Shown here in pieces: positions 57,052 through 64,000 of a stretch of 64,000 bases of DNA (the first letter of the stretch is position 1; each line of letters opens with the position of its first letter). Location: the NCBI GenBank assembly GCA_950295325.1, contig OX485806.1, positions 55,545,169 through 55,609,168 of the forward strand, read 5' to 3'. The notes below the pieces were generated by a model. It had not been told where the DNA came from and did no database searches. It saw nothing but the letters and a program-made list of their open reading frames with translations. This stretch comes from Polytrichum commune. Its lineage: Eukaryota > Streptophyta > Polytrichopsida > Polytrichales > Polytrichaceae. A program made the position numbers and the translations under genes.

Positions 57052-59123
57052 ATGCCGGAAGCACGGGAAGAGGATTAGCGGGAACCCATTCCGATTCCAC
57101 TCAAAGCCCTCACCCCTGCAATTCCGAGGGAGGATAGGGAGCTGTAGGAGCTCGTGGAACATCTCCGGGTGATGGGCTGCGCGGGATTTCTCTCCAAACC
57201 CTGGAACCTCAGGGCGAAAGACACCCTACGTGAGTTCAAATTCGAGAGAGGAAATCAGTGGCTAGGAACAAAGAGGAGGGATCCGGAAAATTGGACTCCG
57301 GATACTTGGAACAGGGTCTACGGGTTCCTAGGGGGATTGCAGAGGGGTGGGCAGGCCGCCATGACGGCCTGTTCGCCGGAAAGTTCAGAGGGGACGCGGA
57401 TCCAAAAGATGGTTTCCATCCCGGGAACTGCCGGAACCTAAGGGAGAGGAGGGTACTCGAATTTCTCCTGCCCATCCTCAATCCAGACAAGCCAAAGCGG
57501 ATTAGCCTCACCATGGCTAACACCCTGTTTGGTGCCACGTCCGGAGTCCGGCCCGTGAACTGGGGTTTGATCATCCAGGAGATAGTCGGGCGGGCCCTCC
57601 CCCACATTGGCCGGAAGCCCTCATTTCTCTCCCCCTTCATTTTGCACCTCTACCAGCATTTCGACTGCATCTTAGCGGAGGAGGAGGACCTGCTAACGAT
57701 AGCGGCGGACGAGGTCACCTACAAGCTACTCCCGGAACCCGGAGACCTCGAGACGAAAACTTCCAGCGACCCAATCATTCCGGAAGCACCTCCCTCCTCA
57801 CCCGGGAGCCCGCCGCCCACCATCTCGAGGCCACTCTCTCCTCCTCTTCTTCATCATCATCCGGAACCCGGACCCAACCGGGAGACCACATGGCGGAATG
57901 TGGATCTACCCGCTTGGGACTTTCCGGAGAATCCCTTCAAACGGGTCCAGGAAGGGATGGAGGACCTGCAGAACCAGTACAACCGGATGGAACACATCGT
58001 CCGAGGGGCGAACCAGGCTCTCGACGACTACGGGCCCGGAAACATCCTTCGAGAGTTGGCAAAGAGGGCGGACAGGAAGGAGCTGGAGCAGGCCAAGACG
58101 GAGAACGCCCATCTCACTGCGCAGGTAGCGGCCATGACTCAGGAGCTGAGTCAGAAGAGCGAAGAGATCCGGAAGTACCACGCAGAGCAGGCAGTGCTCT
58201 TCAGCCGGATCCGGGAGCTGGTGGGGCATCCGGCGGAGATCGTCAACAAGGCGCATCTCTACGACCGGATGGTGGAGTCCGGAGAGCCCGCTTCCGCCAG
58301 GCAGATTCTTCCCATCCTCGTGAAGTACTCACGGACGATGAAGGACCTCCTGGCGGAAATCCAGAGGGTGGTTCCGCCAAGCGGAACACCCCGGCGGGTA
58401 CTCTATCCGGGTCCGCCTGGGTCCCCTACCGGAACCCTGTACGAGGTAGTTGGCGAGGTCGCTCTAGTTCAGAACCCGCCAACGTCTGCAGGACCCAGCA
58501 AGCAGGGAGGAGGCTCTCGGCCGGCTAGTTCCGGGAGAGCTCCGGAAGGGATCCGTTCTCCCCAGGTGAGGAGGAAGAGTACCGGGTCGGTCCGATCCGG
58601 GAGAGGCCAGTCCCCGGTTCCACGAAACTCGGATCGATCCCGGACTCCGGATAGGGCTAGGACGCCAATCCGGCACCAGACTTCTGATCGGGAGGCAACT
58701 CCGAGTAGGGGCAAAGCCCCTATGACCCAAGCCTCGCCATCGTCTTCTCCGGACTGCCAAATGGTCAATCCCTTTCCTCCGCCACCCTCAAGGGCGGCCT
58801 CCAATAGGGATCCGCGGACGGCTTCGATTTTGGGCGGACGAAATCCGGAGCAGGGCACCGGAAGCGATCCTTCTCCGGTCCGGAGCCTCCGGATGGGGGC
58901 AATTTCCGGAACCCCAGGGACAGTTTCTGGAACACCAGGGACCGGGACACCACGGACCGAGAGAGCAACAGATTCGGAGGACGAGGTTGCCCCGTCTCCG
59001 AACATGAGGAGGATGCTCACGCGGCTGCAGAAGGCATCGCCGGGAGGGGGCTCATCCGCCGTCAGCGGATTAGGCAGTCACTCAAAGGAGGGATCGGCTC
59101 CGAAGAAGCACCGCTCTTCTTAG
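57052..59123 (+). pseudogene. Element gene, copy A: coiled-coil, Ser/Pro/Arg-rich protein (near-intact)
   Basis: Possible starts are ATG 57052 (with in-frame TAGs at 57076 and 57145) or ATG 57172 in a good context (GTGATGG). The protein would have about 650 residues from the second ATG. A one-base loss near 57327 shifts the frame; copy B shows the undisturbed reading there. From 57327 a single frame runs to the TAG at 59121-59123. Order: W/R-rich N-terminus; globular segment with NTLFGATSGVRPVNWGLII and FILHLYQHFDCIL; Pro-rich linker; coiled coil (ELAKRADRKELEQAKTENAH, TQELSQKSEEIRKYHAEQ); then a Ser/Pro/Arg-rich, probably disordered tail ending in basic residues. I find no zinc knuckle, DDE triad, protease or RT. 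A gag-like role is the best guess; the family is unnamed. Confidence 0.75.
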
Positions 59124-59402
59124 TTGGGGAGAGTAACAAGTTTAGTTAGGCAGAATAGGGGTAGGCAGGTAGGACTTAGGAGTTTTTGAAGATGAGTAAT
59201 AAAGTTTTCCCTTGGGTGTGTCAGCGGAAAATCCGGATCTTGATCCGGGAAATCCGGGAGACCGGGGGTAGTTAGGGTTTACCTTAGCGGCGGCCACTTG
59301 GGCCGCCGCCCTCAATTTAGGGATTTTAGGGCCTCTACTTAAGGTTGAATAAGGAGTTGGAGAAGGGTTCCTTCTCCATTGTTATATTCTGATTACTCCT
59401 AC

Positions 59403-59413
59403 TCTAATAAATG
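59403..59413 (+). terminator. Poly(A) signal of copy A gene
   Basis: AATAAA in the context CTACTCTAATAAA, about 280 bp after the stop codon and conserved with copy B. It lies well before the element's 3' end at 60502. Confidence 0.6.
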
Positions 59414-59581
59414 CCTTGGTTTCTCAATCTTTGACTTTCTTTGATTGATGTTTGTGTGAATGATCCGGAGAGCGTTAGCGGAGGAAGGGAGAGAGCATGA
59501 GGGGTAGGAGTTCCGGATAGGACTTGAGAGAGGAGACCCGGATTAGATCCGGTTATCGCCTTGTAGATCATCTCTAGGTGT

Positions 59582-60070
59582 AGTGGGAGGGAAACCTCAC
59601 TAATCCGGTGGGTTGAGTAACGCCCAGGTGGGATAGCCGCTGGGAAGATTGGGTGAGATCCGGAAGGGATCCGGACTTACGCCAATCTGATCTTCTGAAG
59701 AGGTCCCACCGCCCTTAGGCGGACCCATCCAGATGGTGGTACGGATCGCCCAGTTAGCTCAGATTGAGTAGAATCCAAGGTAGAGGTAGCCGGACCGATC
59801 CGTCGGGAGGTGAAGGGAAGGACCGGATCAGTACGGGTTCCGAGTTGGGGGCCATCTCCGGAGTGTAGTAGGAAGAGATCCTCATTGTTCCGGACGCCAG
59901 GGTAACGTCCCGGTGGGACAACCACGGGGAAGATTAGGCAAAGGTCCAGAAGGGATCCGGACTTATCTGATCTTCTGAGAAGGCCTCATCACCGGGGGAC
60001 GGGACAATCCGGAGAGTGGTACGGGTCATCCACTCATCCCGTTGAGTCAGATCTCCGATCGGAATCCGGA
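59582..60070 (+). repeat. 285-bp direct duplication in the 3' part of copy A
   Basis: TAGTGGGAGGGAAACCTCAC at 59582 recurs as TAGTAGGAAGAGATCCTCAT at 59867, a period of 285 bp. It is followed in both by AACG.CC.GGTGGGA, GGGATCCGGACTTA and CTGATCTTCTGA blocks. The same duplication occurs in copy B. Confidence 0.75.
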
Positions 60071-60502
60071 CTCCTATGGTCACTACGGTCCCAACAAACA
60101 ATCTGGATCTTTTTGTGTGACCTGCCAAGACATATCTGATCAATCCGGATTAGTTGTGAGGGAGCGCCGGATTCCAATCTTATCAAGGACGTCTTCACCG
60201 GAAGAAACCACCTATTCTAGAGGATAGACGCAGAAGGGAGAGTAAGCATTGTAATTAGGGCCTAGAGTTACTATCCGGAAAGACACACTCCGGAGAAAGG
60301 TTAAGAGTGTCCCCAAAACCAAAAGTCCGGAAACTAGGGTTTCCGGAAAATTGGTTAAGGAAGAGGAAATAAGCAGGTACGGAAAGTTCTAGACCTCCTA
60401 CACTTCACAAAATCCCTGGACGATACTAGGGTCATCCGGACAGACCGGATTAGGCACTTAAAACCGCCAATCCGGATATGTTGGTGTTCGCGTGTTCCCA
60501 CA

Positions 60503-61239
60503 CCCACTAGGACCCCCGCTCCTACACACAAAAAAAAAACACAAAAAAAAACCAAGAGGGCTTAACCCCTCACCTCTCTCCTACTTAGTAGGACCTTATC
60601 TTATCCACTAAACCCTCACCCCCTAAACCAACACAATAGGTCCCAATTCAAACACTTAAACCCCGAGGCACGTCCCTTTACTTAATACACATGCTATCAA
60701 CTTAACTAACCCAATCCCCTAATGCCACTCATCCTTTAATTAACCACACCAAATAAGCCTAAGGCCTAAAACATAAATCCACACCAATCCTCACTCTTTT
60801 TAATTTTTTTTTGAGATTCAAATAATAATTTCAAATGCAATTCTAAGTAAATTCTAACATAAAACCAATATGAGCAACCATTTTGGGCTCATAGCTGATC
60901 TGACCAAAAACGTGAGTTGGTAAGTAATGTCCAAGGCATGTTTTCAAGCATCAAACGGAAGTTTTAGGGGATTATACGTCAAAGGAGATGCCTAGGATGA
61001 GGAACTTGCTTGGGAGGTGTTTATGCAAGTCTTGGACATGACTAGAGGCGAACTAGTTGATGAAGCAAGAAAAGAGTGCAAAAAACCATTAACAGTTGAG
61101 TGTTGTAGATATGATGATTGCAGGATGGCCATGCCAAGGCCACTCACGTGTTGGAGCAGGCCGATGTTTAGAAGATTCTAGGTCTAGTTTTTTTTGGAAC
61201 CTCATGTGATTCATGCAGTGTTGGTTTGCCCACCAACCT
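60503..61239. repeat. Dispersed repeat, copy 2, and flanking unassigned DNA
   Basis: About 60640-60790 is the reverse complement of window positions 1-150 in diverged form. The start of this interval has an A-rich CACAAAAAAAAAACACAAAAAA tract around 60523-60551. From 60800 to 61239 there is no recognisable gene. Confidence 0.5.
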
Positions 61240-61698
61240 TCCCCTCCAGAGTTCATGTTTGAGAATGTACTTGTATTGGGAGACTCTCGGGACAAGGTAT
61301 TGGAGGGTTGACATTATGTTTGTCAACACCTTGAAGAACCCAATTTTGTGGATTTTTGTTTTCATTCCAACATCAATACCTTCCAAGCATTTCGAATTGG
61401 AATTTCAATCCAACATTAATGCCCTCCAAGGTTTTGGGTGCATTCGGTACTCTAGGCCCCAAATACTTTTTGAGGTGTGCGGGAGCCCTTTCAAAGGACT
61501 CCACCATTTTCCTTACCGAATCCACCATCATGCCCACCATTGTCATTAGAACCAATGGTATGGTCAAATTCCATTTGCACACGATCCTTGTTCCAATTTG
61601 AGCCTCACAACCTATTGGAAACCCCGGTCTCACCATAATAACCCTTACGTTTGATAGCCATGTCTCCCTCAAACTGCTAGCTCAAATATTGGAACCCT
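61240..61698 (-). other. Gypsy 5' leader fragment
   Basis: Minus-strand leader next to the primer-binding site. Its sequence (CCCTTTCAAAGGACTC and CCTTACCGAATCCACCATCAT in plus orientation) parallels the leader of the nested gypsy at about 31760-32067. It breaks off toward 61240, and nothing of the gag or pol of this copy is recognised. Confidence 0.65.
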
Positions 61699-61710
61699 GC
61701 TCTGATACCA
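61699..61710 (-). other. Primer-binding site (perfect tRNA-Met type)
   Basis: The minus strand reads TGGTATCAGAGC, 2 bp away from the LTR that starts at 61713. It defines the LTR as the 5' one of a minus-strand gypsy element. Confidence 0.9.
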
Positions 61711-61712
61711 CA

Positions 61713-62698
61713 TGTCGCAACCCTTGCTAGCCCCCTTAGCAATCTTGCCAATTTCCATTTCCAGCAAAGGTTACGAGCGCTAACCATTCGCATACCGCCA
61801 TGCTAATGGTTAGCTCCTCCTACCCCGGACCATATAGTTCATAGGAGGGAACCAACCCTCCTACTTTGCTTTCGGGACTCACCCCTTAATCGGTAACCCA
61901 TTTCCCAAATGTGGACTTCCATCCATGGAAGTCCAATCCTATGTTGATCATCGCATTGCCGGAGCAACACTACAACAACCCGAACCATACTAGGCAACTA
62001 TGGCCCCACATTAGGCCAATGCCCATGGAGGCCGTGCCGTTCGGCCTCGGGTGGGTGAGGCCACACCACCTCACCCATATAAGCCTCTACGACTTTACGC
62101 GGGGCCCCTACCCCACCGTCAACCAACCTCTTGTCTCTCCACCAAGAGTTGGGGCCAAGTGGACATTTTCCTTTAGCTGCTGGGCCTAGAACCCCCCCCC
62201 CCCCCCCCCGAGCAGCTTCAGACCATCATAACTTCCTTGTATGATGTCTGATCATAACAACCAACCACTCCATCTTCATTTACGCTTCACGTTAATGCCG
62301 ATGGACTCCTCACTTGCCCCGTTCGGGCAAGTCTTGAGGAAGTTATGCCTGTTTGAACCTTGGCAGTCCCGGGAATCACTCCCAGGCACTGCTGTACCAG
62401 GGCGCTGTCCCGGGACTGCGCCTCACTCAAATGGCCATAACTCCTAGCTCACACCTCCGCTTGAGGTGATCTTGAGCATTCTAGAATCACCACGCCATGA
62501 GCTACGCATAGCTCATGGCCTTACCCTCATGCCTCCTAGTCTCCGTGGGTGGGAGGCGTTCCCAACGCCCGGGGCCCTCATCCACACTAGAATCACTTGG
62601 GCCCTCTCACCAACGGCGCCACAAGTCCCAGGTGTCACTCCGGGGTCCCCCTTGTGCCCATGGTGTTTCGGGCACTCCTCATGGAGAGGTGCGCGACA
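61713..62698 (-). repeat. Gypsy 5' LTR, 986 bp, best preserved copy
   Basis: Plus-strand ends TGTCGCAACCCTTGC (61713) and GAGAGGTGCGCGACA (62698) form a perfect TGTCGC/GCGACA pair. The same family is seen at 32082-33039, 27245-28244 and 35525-38540. It carries a run of 18 C at 62192-62209 and a CATGAGCTACGCATAGCTCATGG palindrome near 62494-62516. Intact terminal repeats and the perfect primer site suggest it is younger than the other copies. The element interrupts a plus-strand gypsy fragment on its right. Confidence 0.88.
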
Positions 62699-63250
62699 AA
62701 AGTGGGGGCACCACATAAGGCCTTCCCCACCTTTCCAGAGTCATTTGCATTCTGCGATCGGGGGCTTGGTATGGTGTGGGATGCTTACACCAAAACCCTG
62801 ACTGAATTATTGGCTGATGAACGGAAGCATGCCATGGGATTCCACACTGGCACTACAACAGCTTGTGGCCTTTCCGAGGGCCAACAACGCTTTGTGTTGG
62901 GCCAAGTCATGGATCTTAACACCATGGTGTGATTGTTGGTTAATGCCTTGTATTGCAACGACATCGTGGTGACTAATTATTGTCTCTGGGGCAGAGGACT
63001 CTGGTTAGGGGCACAACGGTCTACATCCATGGAGGAGGAAACTAAGGCCATGATTGTAGAAGCCGAACGAATTTCTCGATTTGAGTTATGAAAGGGCTTT
63101 GAGCTCAACATGTTTATACTACTTTGGCTTCTCCGCCTCTGATGGTGGCTTTATCATCACATATTGATGGTGATGAAGAGAGGCCAAATTCTAATGTTGG
63201 CACTTAGGTTGGGGGCATGGTTAATGCCCCTCCTTTCAGTAGTAGTGAGA
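62699..63250 (+). pseudogene. Ty3/gypsy gag-pol linker fragment (plus strand)
   Basis: One plus frame contains MVWDAYTKTLTELLADERKH and LSEGQQRFVLGQVMDLNTMV, coding-like text that leads toward the reverse transcriptase at 63320. It probably belongs to the upstream part of a gypsy polyprotein. Its left end is cut by the LTR ending at 62698. Stops follow around 62930. The family differs from the minus-strand gypsy next to it. Confidence 0.45.
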
Positions 63251-63254
63251 ATTT

Positions 63255-63790
63255 GTGTCAACATCAGGTGGTTCCCCTTTGGTGGAGAGGATGACTACAG
63301 AGTTTGATGATTGGCCATTGGAATTAGGCCCTCATCTCACTAGTGTTGAGGTACATATGGTACGAGCATTCATTTGTTCGTACCGTAGGTGTTTTGCCTT
63401 TAGCCTTCAGGATTTTGAAGGCTATAAAGGAAAACCCATCCACATTCAGCAGGAAGACAACCATCTTTTTTTTTGGAGACCTTATAAGCTCAGTGTTTTC
63501 GAGAGGATTGGAAAAACAACAATATTGCGGAGGTGGCAGCGGTGGGGGTTATTGTTTCTTTTCGGCCATATCCGAGGCCATATCTTTGTGAACAACACTT
63601 TACTTTGGTGACTTACCATCAATCTTTACGGTGACCCATGAAGTTGGATAAGTTTACTTGCAAGAGTACGACTTTGAGGCCATACACTATGCCGAAATTA
63701 CCAACTTGGATGCAGATGAACTCTCACACAATTCAAGTCCTTCGGATGAGGACTTGACCAGCGCCAGGGGGCATGGGGATTATGATTGAG
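63255..63790 (+). pseudogene. Ty3/gypsy reverse transcriptase N-terminal fragment
   Basis: The frame at 63255-63611 contains VRAFICSYRRCFAFSLQDFEGYKGKP followed by FWRPYKLSVFERIG, the usual N-terminal RT text in gypsy elements (a VFAWS...DL.G motif, then P.R..RP.R.SP.E). The catalytic box is not reached. Downstream, VYLQEYDFEAIHYAEITNLDADELS-like text between 63640 and 63740 is decayed. The frame then deteriorates, and no further pol domain is visible before the window ends. Confidence 0.65.
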
Positions 63791-64000
63791 AGGTAGTTCT
63801 AGGTTGGCACGCAGTTGCTTACCTTACTTTTGTTTTTGGCGTTGCTGTTGAGGTTCCGATACAAGGTTCATTTGATTGATTGACCTCAAGCAATTGTTGA
63901 TATATGGAAGGATCTTCACGTATTGCATAAGCTTTAGCAACGGACCTTTCCCTTGTCTATGTCGGCGATGGAAAGGGATAGGATTGGACATTGAATAACA
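63791..64000. other. Window end, nothing recognised
   Basis: No feature is supported in the last 210 bp. Confidence 0.4.

Larger units (their letters stand above)
56424..60502 (+). mobile_element. 4.1-kb element, copy A (TGTGGGA...TCCCACA)
   Basis: Begins TGTGGGAGTCC at 56424 and ends GTGTTCCCACA at 60502, the same ends as copy B at 10450-14551, and is similar throughout in inverted orientation. It has the promoter cluster, long gene, AATAAA and 285-bp duplication in the same order. It is GC-rich with many TCCGGA words. Unlike copy B it has no matching 5-bp flanks (CCTAG on the left, CCCAC on the right). The left flank is gypsy protease sequence that does not resume on the right. One flank has probably been rearranged or lost since insertion. 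Confidence 0.75.

Noticed and set aside
57890-58528. 212-residue overlapping frame in copy A
   Set aside because: A +1 shadow of the main frame in a GC-rich stretch. Its counterpart in copy B (12658-13068) simply follows the same composition, and there is no independent start context.

Overview
This is nuclear DNA of a land plant. The one intact host gene, COP9 signalosome subunit 4 (CSN4, 42463-47195, + strand), has 13 exons with GT/AG introns and a plant-type sequence. Nearly everything else is decayed, nested transposable elements on an AT-rich background. That layering suggests a large repeat-rich genome such as a fern or gymnosperm, but the sequence does not settle the lineage. I see no bacterial, organellar, rRNA or tRNA genes.

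Layout. 1-150: a dispersed repeat whose inverted partner lies at about 60640-60790. 4380-8520: a minus-strand Ty1/copia relic (RNase H, integrase, gag-pre-integrase) split by a foreign block at about 5440-7845 that carries 180-bp repeats. 10450-14551: a 4.1-kb GC-rich element (copy B, minus) with TGTGGGA/TCCCACA ends and a 5-bp target duplication. 14557-18900: AT-rich decayed DNA. 18905-22026: a block flanked by two LTR-like repeats in opposite orientation. 22880-33793: a plus-strand Ty1/copia element with a 120-bp tandem array in its leader. A minus-strand Ty3/gypsy element (about 27245-33039) is inserted in its pol, and a 707-bp hAT-type DNA transposon (27446-28152) sits inside one gypsy LTR. 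35525-38540: another gypsy LTR of that family, split by a 2.4-kb insertion. 40405-40597: a 77-bp tandem repeat. 42463-47195: CSN4, without recognisable TE fragments in its exons or introns. 47625-47790: a possible LINE fragment. 49665-50815: a pair of direct repeats. 53127-53718: a PBS and gag start interrupted by a 408-bp LTR. 55600-56423: a gypsy fragment with a protease motif. 56424-60502: copy A of the 4.1-kb element (plus). 61240-62698: gypsy leader, PBS and LTR. 62699-63790: a plus-strand gypsy fragment with the start of the reverse transcriptase.

The least familiar item is the pair of 4.1-kb elements. Each has a TATA box with a dense upstream cluster of AACGG/CCGTT motifs, one long gene of about 650 codons (N-terminal globular part, coiled coil, Ser/Pro/Arg-rich tail), a poly(A) signal and a duplicated 285-bp 3' block. 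Neither has a pol gene or a second LTR that I can find. Both share an in-frame TAG at codon 32. They may be solo copies of a very large LTR that carries its own gene, or a non-autonomous element of an unnamed family.
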